Shown one piece after another: positions 39,581-48,645 of a stretch of 64,000 nucleotides of DNA (within the stretch, counting starts at the first letter, position 1; each line of letters opens with the position of its first letter). Where the stretch lies: the NCBI RefSeq assembly GCF_026627255.1, contig NZ_JAPNLM010000005.1:186001-250000 (forward strand), read 5' to 3'. The position numbers were made by a program, and so were the translations under genes. This stretch comes from Streptomyces antarcticus (lineage in GTDB: Bacteria > Actinomycetota > Actinomycetes > Streptomycetales > Streptomycetaceae). The notes beneath the pieces are model-generated. The model made no database searches, was not told the origin of the DNA, and was given only the letters and a program-made list of their open reading frames with translations.

Positions 39581-40405
39581 GGTGTTCCCTTTCGCGGGCC
39601 GCTTCCGGGCAGGCCGGAGCGGCCGGTCGGTGCATGTGGGAGGTGTACGGCAGCGGCGGGACCGGGGTGGGGTGGTCGGTCCGGTCCCGGTCGCCGCCGT
39701 GTGCCGTGTTGTCCCGTCCGCCCGCCCGGTGGGCGTCGCACGGCGGCAGGGACGAGGGCGGTACCGGTGTTCCCCCGGGTCGGTGCGGCTTCACGTCCAT
39801 GTGGGGTGACGTGTGGGCCGCGGGCCCCGGGGAAGATCGCCGGTGGGCAGACAGTAGGCAACACGGAGATGAACCCGATACAGGGAAAACCCTTGTCCGC
39901 CCCCTGCCACCCCCTCGGCGAGGCCCCGCCCCGCCGTCCGGGCGGCTTCCGCGCCACCCTCCGCGTCCTTTTGCCGCGTCGTCTTCCACGACGCTTTCCG
40001 CGGCCCGGAGGCCGATGATCCGCCCCGTGAACGCACCGGGGCACCCCGACGGCCCCTGGTCGGGCCGCCGCCGTACCCTCCAGGTGCACAGGCGCGCGCC
40101 GGGACCGCACTCTGGTCGCCGAGGCCCTGCGCGCCCGGTACGGGAGGTTCACCGCCGAGGAAGTGCAGTGGCGCAAGGCGCGAGGCGCGAGGCGTAAGGC
40201 GCGGGCCGGGCGGCGAGGGCCGGCCCCGGTGGGCCCGCGGAGTCGGCTGACCGGCGCACCTGTTGCCCGGTGACGGAGCGCGTGCCGGGCACCGGGCGGC
40301 ACATGACCTCCGCACCCGCGCGCTGGGGGCCGATGGGTATCGTGAGGCGTCCGGGCTCCCGTACGCGGGGAAGTCAACGCCCGTCGTACCAACGGAGGGT
40401 GTTCT
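39581..40405. other. 825-bp region without a supported gene
   Basis: This divergent spacer lies between the protease and the flavin monooxygenase. Every open frame across it has composition typical of GC-rich shadows. A short stretch, LVAEALRARYGRFTAEEVQW (about 40112-40171, + strand), reads like real protein but has no start and soon becomes low-complexity; it may be a gene remnant. A GGCGCGAGGCG repeat occurs near 40177-40200. Confidence 0.4.
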
Positions 40406-41752
40406 GTGGAGGGGTCCTTGAACGGGTCACGTGCCGGCGACGTTCCCACTGCCGCGACCGTATGCGTCATCGGTGCGGGCCTGGCGGGCCTGGCGACCGC
40501 ACACGCCCTGTCGGCCAGGGGAATCGACTTCGTCTGCCTGGAGAAAGCGCCGGACGTCGGGGGGATCTGGCGGCAGCCGGGGGCGGGCGAACGGGGTCCG
40601 GCCTATCGGTCGTTGCACCTGAACAGCGCCAAACAGCTCACCGGCTACGCCGACTTCCCGATGGCGGCCGAACTGCCCCTCTATCCCCGTCACAGCGACG
40701 TCGCCGCCTACCTGCGGTCCTTCGCCGAGTGGGCCGGGCTGTTGCCCCGCATCGAACTGCGCACCGAGGTGCTCTCCGTACGGCAGGACGCCGACGGCGC
40801 CTGGACGGTCACCAGCCGGGACGCGCGCGGAACCGAGTCCGTGCGGCGCTTCGAGCGGGTCGTCGTCGCCTCGGGCCACAACACCGAGGCGTCGCTCCCG
40901 AGTACGCTGCCGCCGGGCTCCGACTCCTTCACCGGACGGATCCTCCACTCGATGGACTACCACGACGGCAGCGACTTCGCCGGGCAGCGGGTCGTCGTCG
41001 TGGGGATGGGGGCCTCGGGGGTGGACATCGCCGCCGACTTGTCCCGGCACGCCGCGCGGACCCTGCTGTCCGTCCGCCGGGGTCTGCACGTCGTGCCCAA
41101 GCAGCTCTTCGGCATGTCCGTGGACCTGATCGCCGACGCGCCGTGGTGGAACGAGATGTCCTTCCCCGACCAGCGCCGCTTCGTGGAGCAGGCGCTGCTC
41201 GTGGCCCGGGGCAGGCTGTCCGGCTACGGCCTGCCCGAGCCCGACCACCCCGTCTTCTCCTCGGCCGTGACCATCTCGGACGAGATCCTCAGCCGGATAC
41301 GGCACGGCGGGGTGGTCCCGCGCCCCGCGATCGACTCCCTGGACGGCGGCCGGGTGCGCTTCACCGACGGAACCGCGGCCGACGTGGACGCGATCGTCTA
41401 CTGCACCGGATTCCGCATGGCGTTCCCCTTCCTGCCCGCCGGGTGTCCGGCGGGCCCGCGGAAGGCGGTCGAGCTCTACCGGCGCGTGGTCGCGCCCGAC
41501 CGGAGCGGCCTGTACTTCGTCGGTCTGATCCGTCCCGTGGGCTCGATCACGCGTCTGGTGGAAGCGCAGTCCCGGTGGGTGGCGCGGATCGTCGACGGCG
41601 ACGTCGCCCTGCCGTCGGCGGACGTCATGCGCGAGGAGATCGGCGCCTACCTGAGCCGCGTCGAGGAGCGCTACGGGCGGACCGAGGGGGCCTCCATCCA
41701 GGTGGACGTCGGACCGTACCTGCGGGAGCTCCGGGAGCTGCAGGACGCGTAG
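40406..41752 (+). CDS. Flavin-containing monooxygenase
   Basis: This 448-residue FAD/NADPH enzyme has the N-terminal FAD loop [10 protein letters not shown] (~22), the FMO fingerprint [13 protein letters not shown], the NADPH loop [13 protein letters not shown] (~200) and the YCTGF motif near 335. The GTG start is used. It converges with a DMATS-family prenyltransferase. In S. coelicolor a similar prenyltransferase/flavin-monooxygenase pair (SCO7467/SCO7468) makes a dimethylallyl-indole acetonitrile from tryptophan via an oxime. By that analogy this enzyme may N-hydroxylate a prenylated tryptophan. The analogy is from memory and needs a sequence search. Confidence 0.85.
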   Translation: MEGSLNGSRAGDVPTAATVCVIGAGLAGLATAHALSARGIDFVCLEKAPDVGGIWRQPGAGERGPAYRSLHLNSAKQLTGYADFPMAAELPLYPRHSDVAAYLRSFAEWAGLLPRIELRTEVLSVRQDADGAWTVTSRDARGTESVRRFERVVVASGHNTEASLPSTLPPGSDSFTGRILHSMDYHDGSDFAGQRVVVVGMGASGVDIAADLSRHAARTLLSVRRGLHVVPKQLFGMSVDLIADAPWWNEMSFPDQRRFVEQALLVARGRLSGYGLPEPDHPVFSSAVTISDEILSRIRHGGVVPRPAIDSLDGGRVRFTDGTAADVDAIVYCTGFRMAFPFLPAGCPAGPRKAVELYRRVVAPDRSGLYFVGLIRPVGSITRLVEAQSRWVARIVDGDVALPSADVMREEIGAYLSRVEERYGRTEGASIQVDVGPYLRELRELQDA

Positions 41753-41768
41753 CGGCTGCCGGGAAGCC

Positions 41769-43064
41769 TCAGCGGACGGCTTCGATCCGCGTGGACGCCG
41801 CGGCGACCGGCGGCTTGACCCGGTACGCCTCCGAGGAGATGTACGCGGTCACCCGCGCCGGTCGCCCCTGCTGGTGGGCGAGCCCCAGGTAGGCGATGAG
41901 CCCCACGCCGTCGTGCAGGCGCCGGGACGTGACGGCGGACAGCGACCGGACCAGCGGGGCGGCGTCCATGCCGTGCCGGCCGAGCACGGCCACCGCGCGG
42001 TCGAGGGCCTCGCCGTCGTGCGGGGCGTAGTCGCGGACCGGGACGTACAGGGTGAAGCCGCTGGGGAGGCCGGTCGCCGTCTCGGTGAAGGCGTGGCAGG
42101 ACTGGACGGGCCGCCGGCCGAGCCGGGGGTCCGGCCCGTCCCCCGCCGCGAGGGCGCCGCCGTCGGTGTCGTGCCCGGCCGCCATGCCGAAGAACCTGCT
42201 GACCTCGGCTGCCGAACCGGCACCGGGGCCGGCGGCCACGCGGGACAGCCCGGCCGCCTCCGGGGCCGACAGGTCGTGGTGCGCGAGATAGACCTTCACC
42301 CGGGGTTCTTCCCAGGCGCCCAGGTCCAGGGCGAAGAACAGGTGACGATCGCCCTCCGGGAGCGCCGCGAACGCCTGCCGGTGGCCGAGCCGGTGCAGGG
42401 CCTCCCGCACCGTCGCGGCGGCACGATCCCGTCCGGACGCCGCCGGGTTCAGGTACACCTTGACCTTCGGGACCCCGCCGGGGAGCAGCTCCAGCGCGCA
42501 CCACAGTGCCAGCGGGCCCTCGGGGTCCGGCGGGAAGAACAGGTCCTCCAGTTCGTCCAGCCGTGTGGTGTCGAACCCCCACCGCCGGGCCAGTTCGTGG
42601 ATGACCCGCAGGCCGGTGCGGCCGTTCTGCTCCAGGCTGCCGGCGCCGAACCCCGGCTCCAGCAACACCCGCAGGGTCGGAGCCGCGTTCGCCACGAAGG
42701 AGAGCGAGAACTCCACCGGCGTGTGGTCGTCGGAGAGGAAGGAGCGCTCGGGGGGCGGCAGGTCCAGCGGCCGTTCACCGGCGGGGCCGAGCACCGCGAG
42801 AAGCGTCCGTGCGTAGTCCGCGCAGTCGGCGCCGCTCAACCCCGCGGCCTCGCACAGCCGCAGCATCTGTCTCGCCGCATGTCCGCCCAGTGTCTCCACG
42901 TCGGGCGGTTTCGGGCCGTTCTGCCGGGACCCCGTCGCCGGAGCCGGGGCTCCCGCCGCGGTCCGGAGCGCCCAAGAAGATACCCGCCTGGAGGGGCGGG
43001 TATCGAAGGGGCCGAGGTCGGCGGGGTGTTGCATGACAGTGGCGTCGTCGGACATGTGGTCCAC
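41769..43064 (-). CDS. DMATS-family aromatic (indole) prenyltransferase
   Basis: This protein of about 431 residues belongs to the ABBA-fold DMATS family, which attaches a dimethylallyl group to an aromatic ring, most often tryptophan. Visible features are PVEFSLSF, repeated strands carrying Lys/Arg-Val-Lys-Val-Tyr-Leu (VPKVKVYLNP, PRVKVYLAHHD) that bind diphosphate, the late motif GFTLYVPVRDYAPHDGEAL, and the RPARVTAYISSEAY end. The GTG at 43064 follows AAGGAGG by 4-5 nt; an ATG at 43055 is the alternative. It lies 105 bp downstream of the conservon P450 on the same strand and may be cotranscribed with it. The prenyl acceptor and position cannot be read from sequence. Confidence 0.87.
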   Translation of the reverse strand: MDHMSDDATVMQHPADLGPFDTRPSRRVSSWALRTAAGAPAPATGSRQNGPKPPDVETLGGHAARQMLRLCEAAGLSGADCADYARTLLAVLGPAGERPLDLPPPERSFLSDDHTPVEFSLSFVANAAPTLRVLLEPGFGAGSLEQNGRTGLRVIHELARRWGFDTTRLDELEDLFFPPDPEGPLALWCALELLPGGVPKVKVYLNPAASGRDRAAATVREALHRLGHRQAFAALPEGDRHLFFALDLGAWEEPRVKVYLAHHDLSAPEAAGLSRVAAGPGAGSAAEVSRFFGMAAGHDTDGGALAAGDGPDPRLGRRPVQSCHAFTETATGLPSGFTLYVPVRDYAPHDGEALDRAVAVLGRHGMDAAPLVRSLSAVTSRRLHDGVGLIAYLGLAHQQGRPARVTAYISSEAYRVKPPVAAASTRIEAVR

Positions 43065-43169
43065 GACACCTCCTTTCGCCTCGTGAGCAGGATGGAACAA
43101 CGCGGTGCTCACTACCCTCGAGGCGAAACGTTCATGCTGTGGTGGGGGAGTTGACGGGAGTTGCGTAGA

Positions 43170-44510
43170 TCACTTTGTGAGCCAGGTGAGGAACTGGCTC
43201 CACATCCCCGACCGTTCGCGCCGGCCGCCCGTCTCGGAAGGTCCCGGAGCCTCCGTGTGCGGGGCCGCGGAGGTCCCGGGCCGCGGACCGACCGCGGTGA
43301 ACCGTACGGGCAGCGTGGCGAGTCCCCGGTTGAAGGGGCCCGGGCGCCAGACGAGACTGTCCTCCGGTACGGCGAGTTCGACGTCGGGGAGCCGATTGAG
43401 CAGGTTCTCGATGGCGGTCACCGTGATCTGCCGGGCGGGCTCCTTCGACGGGCAGGCGTGCGGGCCCGCGCTCCACGCCAGGTGGGCGCGGTTGCTGCCG
43501 GCCTGACGTGCGGCCGTCAGCGCCGGCCCAGTGTTGGCCGCCGCGAAACTGACCAGGACGAGGTCGCCCGCCCGCAGCTTCTGCCCCGCGAACTCCATGT
43601 CGGCCGCCGGGTAGTGCGCCGCGAGGTTCTGCATCGGCGGGTTCTCCCACAGTGTGTCGTCGATCGCCTCGTCGATCAGACCGCCTTTGTGGGCGTAGGC
43701 GTCGTGCGTGAGCAGCCGGTGCAGGGTGTTGCCGATGAGGTTGCGCAGTGGTTCGTTGCCCGCCACCAGGAGCAGAGCGAGCTGATGGACCATCTCCTCG
43801 TCGGTCAACTTCGCCTGGTGCTGCATCAGCCACGAGGTGACGTCGTCGCCCGGCCTCGCACGCTTGAGGGCGACCAGCTCGCCCACGGCCCCGAACAGCA
43901 CCTCGATCGCCCGCTCCGCGTTGACGCCGTCGAACATGCCGGTGGCCCCGAACAGCACGCGGTCGCCGATGTCGGCGGGGCAGCCGAACAGTTCGTTGAA
44001 CACGAACAGCGGCAGCTGCTTGGCGTAGTCGGCGAGGAGGTCGGCCGAGCCGCGCGAACCGAACTGCGAGATGAGGTAGTTGGAGACCTGCGCCGTGCTG
44101 TGGCTCAGCCTGCGCGTGTCGACGCGGGCCATGCTGTCCGTGACCGCCTGCCGCAGCCTCAGGTGCTCGGGGCCGTCGCTGAACATGCAGTTGGGCCGGT
44201 ACGCCAGCACGGGCACGGCCGGATTGTCCGGGCTGATCCGGCCCTCGTCGAGGTCCCGCCAGCGGCGCGCGTCCTTGCGGAACGACCCCGAGTCCTGGAG
44301 GAGTTGCAGCGCCGTCGAGTAGTCGGTGACGAGCGTGGCCTCCACCCCCGGGGCGAGCTCCACGGGCGCGGTGGGGCCGTAGTGACGCATGTAGGCGTAG
44401 TACGCCTGCGGATCGGCCGCGAACCCCGGTCCGTGCAACGGCACCCGTCCGCCGCTGTTGTGGGCCGGGCACCCGGGCGGGGGCACGGGGGCGGTGTGTT
44501 GAGCGTCCAT
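43170..44510 (-). CDS. Conservon-associated cytochrome P450 lacking ExxR (CYP157-like)
   Basis: This 446-residue P450 is the last gene of a conservon (CvnE position). The heme-binding Cys is in HLAWSAGPHACPSKEPARQ. The K-helix, usually ExxR, reads AIDDTLWENPP, so the ExxR pair is absent (DTLW instead). Loss of ExxR is a recognised trait of the conservon CYP157 group. The I-helix reads LLVAGNEPL, lacking the usual Thr. The extended C-terminus (~410-446) is Pro/Ser-rich and ends WSQFLTWLTK. ATG at 44510, 8 bp after the GTPase gene. Substrate unknown; the next gene is a prenyltransferase. Confidence 0.9.
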   Translation of the reverse strand: MDAQHTAPVPPPGCPAHNSGGRVPLHGPGFAADPQAYYAYMRHYGPTAPVELAPGVEATLVTDYSTALQLLQDSGSFRKDARRWRDLDEGRISPDNPAVPVLAYRPNCMFSDGPEHLRLRQAVTDSMARVDTRRLSHSTAQVSNYLISQFGSRGSADLLADYAKQLPLFVFNELFGCPADIGDRVLFGATGMFDGVNAERAIEVLFGAVGELVALKRARPGDDVTSWLMQHQAKLTDEEMVHQLALLLVAGNEPLRNLIGNTLHRLLTHDAYAHKGGLIDEAIDDTLWENPPMQNLAAHYPAADMEFAGQKLRAGDLVLVSFAAANTGPALTAARQAGSNRAHLAWSAGPHACPSKEPARQITVTAIENLLNRLPDVELAVPEDSLVWRPGPFNRGLATLPVRFTAVGPRPGTSAAPHTEAPGPSETGGRRERSGMWSQFLTWLTK

Positions 44511-44518
44511 GTCTGTTC

Positions 44519-45112
44519 CTAGCGAGAGCGGTCCAGCAAATAGCGGACAAGGGTGATCAGCGCGTCCGCGGACGACTTGGGGTCGCGCGCGTCGCAGGTG
44601 ACGACCGGGGTGTCGTCGAGCAGGTCCAGGGCCTCGCGCAGCGCCCCTTCCTCCCGGATCGGCGTGCCGTCGAAGCGGTTGACGGCGATCGCGTAGTCCA
44701 GGCCGTACTGCTCGATCAGGTCGATCACGGCGAACGAGTCCGCCAGCCGCTCCGGATCCACCAGCACCAGCGCGCCGAGCGCGCCGCGCGCCATGTCCTC
44801 CCACATCTGGACGAAACGCAGCTGGCCGGGCGTTCCGAACAGGTAGAGGACCACGCGGTCGCTGATGGTCAGCCGGCCGAAGTCCATGGCCACCGTGGTG
44901 GTGGTCTTGCTCCGGACGCCCTTGAGGTCGTCGAACGACTCGCCGGCGCGCGTCATCGTCTCCTCGGTGGACAGCGGAGGGATCTCCGATATCGCCCCGA
45001 TGAGGGTGGTCTTGCCGACGGCGAAGTGACCGACGACGAGGATCTTCACGGCGGTCTGCGTCGCTCCGCCGCGAACGTACGCCTGCTCAGCCAAACTTGG
45101 TGCGGAGCCCAT
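44519..45112 (-). CDS. Conservon GTP-binding protein (CvnD type)
   Basis: This 197-residue small GTPase has P-loop GHFAVGKTT, the switch segment SKTTTTVAMDFG, G3-like FGTPGQLRF and G4 NRFD. In conservons this protein is recruited to a membrane complex with CvnA-C and cycles with nucleotide in a manner likened to heterotrimeric G-protein systems. Its start overlaps the end of the DUF742 gene by 26 bp; the P450 gene follows after 8 bp. Confidence 0.95.
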   Translation of the reverse strand: MGSAPSLAEQAYVRGGATQTAVKILVVGHFAVGKTTLIGAISEIPPLSTEETMTRAGESFDDLKGVRSKTTTTVAMDFGRLTISDRVVLYLFGTPGQLRFVQMWEDMARGALGALVLVDPERLADSFAVIDLIEQYGLDYAIAVNRFDGTPIREEGALREALDLLDDTPVVTCDARDPKSSADALITLVRYLLDRSR

Positions 45113-45464
45113 TCAGTACCTCCTCGAGAATGTGCCGGTCCGTGAGCGGGGCCCGCTGCACGGGAGGACGGGTGATGAGGTAGCCGCCCTCCGTGAGAGC
45201 GGACAGCAGGATCTTCACCACGCCCATGGGCAGCCGGGTGTGCCCCGCGATCTCGGCGACCGAGAGGAAACCGGCGGTGCACAGGTCCAGCAGGCCCTGC
45301 TCCTCCGGGGACAGCTGGGTCGGACGCTGCAACTGGTCGCCGGCCGCGGTGACCAGGGTGATCAGGGACAGCTGTTCCTCGTTGGGCAGGCCGCGGCCCT
45401 TGGTGATGACGTACGGACGCACTAATTCCGCGGTCTCGGGCTCCAGCTCGTCGAAGCCGTTCAT
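45087..45464 (-). CDS. Conservon DUF742 protein (CvnC type)
   Basis: This 125-residue DUF742 protein has LVRPYVITKGR and a predicted winged-helix core (TAGFLSVAEIAGHTRLPMGV, VVKILLSALTEGGYLI). It is the third member of the conservon. The ATG overlaps the roadblock gene stop (ATGA), and its 3' end overlaps the GTPase start. Confidence 0.95.
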   Translation of the reverse strand: MNGFDELEPETAELVRPYVITKGRGLPNEEQLSLITLVTAAGDQLQRPTQLSPEEQGLLDLCTAGFLSVAEIAGHTRLPMGVVKILLSALTEGGYLITRPPVQRAPLTDRHILEEVLNGLRTKFG

Positions 45465-45862
45465 GAGCGGACGCCGAGGTTCTCGCGCGGCGGTGTCGTC
45501 AGGGCCTTGCCCAGCTGGCCGACGAGCTGCTGCATGCGGAAGGTGATGTCCTGCATGTCGACGTCAGGTGAGGCCGAGACTCCGAGATACGCGCCCTCCC
45601 CGGCGGATATCAGGAAGACCCAGCCGCCGTCGAACTCGACGAGCGTCTGGCGCCACTGCAAGTGGCCGCTCTCGATGAAGAATCCGAGCGAGCGGCTGAG
45701 CGACTGCACACCGCTCATCGCGGCGGCGACCGTGTCCGCACCGTCCTTGTCGAAGTCCTTGGTCCGGGCCATCAGCAGACCGTCGGCGGAGACCAGGACC
45801 GCGTGCAGCGCCCCGGGTATCTCCAGGGCGCTGTCCAGCATCCATGACAGATCGTTGTTCAC
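45461..45862 (-). CDS. Conservon roadblock/LC7 protein (CvnB type)
   Basis: This 133-residue roadblock/LC7 protein has LSWMLDSALEIPGALHAVLV, SADGLLMARTKDF and the QWRQTLVEFDGGWVFLISAG strand region. Roadblock proteins act as regulatory partners of small GTPases. Start overlaps the CvnA stop by 4 bp and its stop overlaps the CvnC start. Confidence 0.95.
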   Translation of the reverse strand: MNNDLSWMLDSALEIPGALHAVLVSADGLLMARTKDFDKDGADTVAAAMSGVQSLSRSLGFFIESGHLQWRQTLVEFDGGWVFLISAGEGAYLGVSASPDVDMQDITFRMQQLVGQLGKALTTPPRENLGVRS

Positions 45863-47025
45863 GAGACCTCATGTCCTTCGCTGCTCGCATCACGTGTGCT
45901 GCTCGACGGGTTCGCCGAGTCCGGGCGGGTGGCCCGTCCGATCTCCGTACCCCGTTGGAAGGCGCCCATGATCGCTGCGGCTTCCGCGTCCGAGCGGGTC
46001 GCCGCGGGTGTGGCCGACGCGCTGCCGGGCACGATCGCCATCGGCCGCTTGCGGCTGCGCCGGGGCAGGCCGTCGACGGTCGAGGACGCCGTCATCGCGG
46101 ACTGGGGGCCGCCCTGGTCCCCCGCCGAGGCGGGGACCGCCGGCGCGGGGGCCTTCTTCACCGGCATGGCGGTGAGCAGTTCGTGCGGCAGCAGGAGGAC
46201 GGCACGGACCCCTCCGTAGGGTGAATTGGAGTCCACGGACACCTCGAAGCCGAAGCGCTCGCAGAGCACGCCGATCACCGCGAAGCCGAACTGCGGGGGG
46301 CTGCCCAGGCCTGAAACGCCGGACACCCGTTCACTCGACAGGAGCTTTTCGGCCTTGGCCCGCTCCTCGTCGTTCATGCTGACACCGGCGTCGTCGACGA
46401 CGATGCAGATGCCCTTGGGCACGGTACGGATGTTGATCTCGACCACGGTGTCCGGGCTGGAATAGCTGGTGGCGTTGTCGAGCAGCTCGGCGAGAGCCAG
46501 CGCCACGGGTTCGACGGCCCGATTGGTGATGCCGAAGTCGACCTGCGACAGGATCTCCACGCGCCGGAAGTGGCGGATCCGGCCCTGCGCGCTGCGGACG
46601 ACGTCATAGACCGACGCGACCTCGCGTTGTCGCCCCAGCCAGCCGTCACACAGGACGGCGATCGACTGGGCGCGCCGCCCGAACTGCGAGTTCGTGTGGT
46701 CGATCTCCAGGAGGTCCTGGAGGATGACCGACTCGCCGTATTTGGTCTGCAGGCCGGAGATGACCGACTGCTGCTCCGCGGCAAGACCCTGGAGCGTCCG
46801 CATCGCGGACTTGAGGACCGATTTCGTCGCGTCCTGCGCCTGCTCCTTCTCGGACTCGACGGATTTCGAGAAACTGTTCTCCAGCTGGGTGTAGTGGGCT
46901 TTTATCTCTTCGATCTCACGCCGAAAGGCCCGCGCTGCCCTGCGCTGGCGAACAATGACGGAGACCGCTCCGAGGACGGCGACGAGAAGGGCCCAGATTA
47001 CTGGGTTCTGTATGTAAGACGTCAT
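45859..47025 (-). CDS. Conservon sensor-like histidine kinase ATPase (CvnA type)
   Basis: This 388-residue protein is the first conservon gene. A single N-terminal helix (VIWALLVAVLGAVSVIV, ~9-25) precedes a coiled-coil-like helical region (~30-95) and an HATPase domain with the N box ELLDNATSYSSP (~185) and DDAGVSM. The C-terminal ~110 residues are Pro/Ala/Ser-rich and disordered. The H-box is not a typical HisKA; EIDHTNSQFGRRAQSIAVL is the equivalent region. The external input is unknown. Context couples this signalling operon to the P450 and possibly the downstream prenyltransferase. Confidence 0.94.
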   Translation of the reverse strand: MTSYIQNPVIWALLVAVLGAVSVIVRQRRAARAFRREIEEIKAHYTQLENSFSKSVESEKEQAQDATKSVLKSAMRTLQGLAAEQQSVISGLQTKYGESVILQDLLEIDHTNSQFGRRAQSIAVLCDGWLGRQREVASVYDVVRSAQGRIRHFRRVEILSQVDFGITNRAVEPVALALAELLDNATSYSSPDTVVEINIRTVPKGICIVVDDAGVSMNDEERAKAEKLLSSERVSGVSGLGSPPQFGFAVIGVLCERFGFEVSVDSNSPYGGVRAVLLLPHELLTAMPVKKAPAPAVPASAGDQGGPQSAMTASSTVDGLPRRSRKRPMAIVPGSASATPAATRSDAEAAAIMGAFQRGTEIGRATRPDSANPSSSTRDASSEGHEVS

Positions 47026-47666
47026 AAGACTCTCTTCAGGCGACTGACGGCCAGTTGCTGCATTCCGTCAATGCGGGTGGACCGGCGGACCATCCGTACC
47101 GGGGGCACCGCCCGGATGGTCGCCGTGGTCGGAGATGTCGTCGTAAGTCCATCCGCCGCTCCGCAAGTGCGATGATCGTATCATCGGGCCTGCGGAGGTG
47201 ACCGACCGTCAATGAGGGCCTCCGCGGTGGGTATTGGCCCGATCCCGGCGGCTTCGCCGGTATGCGGTGACGTACGGGGAGCCCCGCGCGACCCGGTGGG
47301 TCCGCCCGCCGCCGACGTGTCCGTAAATGCCGGTCCGCGGCTTTCGCGGGGCGTTCGCCACGGGCCGGACGCCTCCGCGCCGCTTCCCATTCGGGCGCCC
47401 TTGTCCGGCCCGTGGGACGACCGGGGCACCGGGCCGCGGAAGCTCCGGGCGGGCGGCCCGGCGCAATGGGTTCCCCGGCATTCATCGGATGGCTTGGAAT
47501 TGCTCTCGATTATCGGGACGGATACCCGCGGTCCTGGGCTACCCGCGGTCCTGGGCTACCCGCGGTCCGCGGCGCCCGCGGGCCCGCCGCGCCGGCGCTG
47601 CGCCGTACGGGGGCTCTCCTGCCCCGGGAAGGTTTCACCCGGTCCGATGGCGGCTAGGCGCTGCAC
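47026..47666. other. Conservon promoter region and spacer, with repeats
   Basis: No supported gene in 641 bp. It contains a 17-bp palindrome (47170-47186) described separately and a tandem repeat of TACCCGCGGTCCTGGGC (about 47523-47570, 2.7 copies). Predicted frames here are shadows of GC-rich DNA. Confidence 0.5.
47170..47186. promoter_or_regulatory. Palindrome upstream of the conservon
   Basis: CGATGATCGTATCATCG is a perfect inverted repeat with 7-bp arms and a 3-bp centre, about 145 bp upstream of the first conservon gene. It is a good candidate operator for that operon; no adjacent regulator gene is present. Confidence 0.55.
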
Positions 47667-48632
47667 ATGGTGAGAATCGGGTACACGATGATGACCGAGC
47701 AGGCCGGCCCGCGCGAGCTGGTCTCCCACGTGGTGGGGGCGGAGCGGGCGGGGTTCGACTTCTCCGTGATCTCCGACCACTCCTTCCCCTGGCTGGAGTC
47801 GCAGGGACACGCGCCGTACGCGTGGAGCGTTCTCGGCGCGGCCGCGCAGGCGACCTCACGGATCCCCCTCATGACGTACGTGACCTGCCCGACCTTCCGC
47901 TACCACCCGGCGGTCGTCGCGCAGAAGGCGGCCACGGTGCAGATCCTGTCCGAGGGCCGGTTCCGGCTGGGTCTCGGCTCGGGGGAGCGGCTGAACGAGC
48001 ACGTCACCGGCGCCGGATGGCCCGCCGCCCACGTGCGCCTGGACATGCTGAAGGAAGCCGCCGGCATCATCCGGCGGATGTTCACCGGTGAGTACGTGAG
48101 CCATCACGGAGCGCACTTCGACGTCGAGAACGCCAGACTGTGGGACCTCCCCGACGAGCTGCCCCCGATCGGGATCGCGGTGTCCGGTCCCCGCTCCTGC
48201 GAGATCGCGGGCCGGTACGGCGACCTCGTGATCGCCACCGAGCCGAAGCCGGAGCTGCTGGAGCGGTTCGACGCGCACGGCGGCGCGGGCAAACCGCGCG
48301 TCGGCCAGCTCCCCGTCTGCTACGACACCGACCGCGATGCCGCGGTGGCCCGCGCCCACGACCAGTTCCGCTGGTCGCTCGGCGGCTGGAAGGTCAACGC
48401 CGAACTCCCCGGCCCGGCGTCCTTCGACCAGGCCGCGCGGTACACCCGGCCGCAGGACGTCGCCGAGGCCATCCCGTGCGGCGACGACGTGGACACCTTC
48501 GTCGACGCCGTACGCCCCTACGCGCAGGCGGGTTTCACCGAGGTCGCGCTCGTCCAGATCGGCGGCGACCACCAGGAGCCCTTCCTGGAATGGGCCGAGG
48601 CCAAGCTGCTGCCCGCCCTGCGGAACCTGTGA
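47667..48632 (+). CDS. LLM-class F420-dependent oxidoreductase
   Basis: This 321-residue luciferase-like flavin/F420 enzyme resembles F420-dependent glucose-6-phosphate dehydrogenases. It has VRIGYTMMTEQAGPRELV, ISDHSFPWLESQG, VTCPTFRYHPAVVAQKAAT, RFRLGLGSGERLNEHVTG and PPIGIAVSGPRSCEIAGRYG. Cofactor F420 is inferred from this family pattern. The substrate may be a sugar phosphate or another alcohol. A HAD phosphatase gene follows 13 bp after the stop, suggesting an operon. Confidence 0.9.
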   Translation: MVRIGYTMMTEQAGPRELVSHVVGAERAGFDFSVISDHSFPWLESQGHAPYAWSVLGAAAQATSRIPLMTYVTCPTFRYHPAVVAQKAATVQILSEGRFRLGLGSGERLNEHVTGAGWPAAHVRLDMLKEAAGIIRRMFTGEYVSHHGAHFDVENARLWDLPDELPPIGIAVSGPRSCEIAGRYGDLVIATEPKPELLERFDAHGGAGKPRVGQLPVCYDTDRDAAVARAHDQFRWSLGGWKVNAELPGPASFDQAARYTRPQDVAEAIPCGDDVDTFVDAVRPYAQAGFTEVALVQIGGDHQEPFLEWAEAKLLPALRNL

Positions 48633-48645
48633 GGTGGCCGCCGCC

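Noticed and set aside
38433..39989. 518-codon minus frame with Arg/Pro repeats
   Set aside because: Frame-shifted shadow of the subtilase gene.
37928..40018. 696-codon plus-strand frame opposite the protease
   Set aside because: Glycine/valine-rich complement of the subtilase; no signal, motif or start support.
39571..40197. 208-codon plus-strand frame between the protease and monooxygenase
   Set aside because: Starts within the protease leader and is low-complexity; only a 20-residue segment in another frame looks protein-like.
47212..47673. Several overlapping plus-strand frames before the F420 enzyme
   Set aside because: No motifs or ribosome sites; they overlap one another and contain a tandem repeat.
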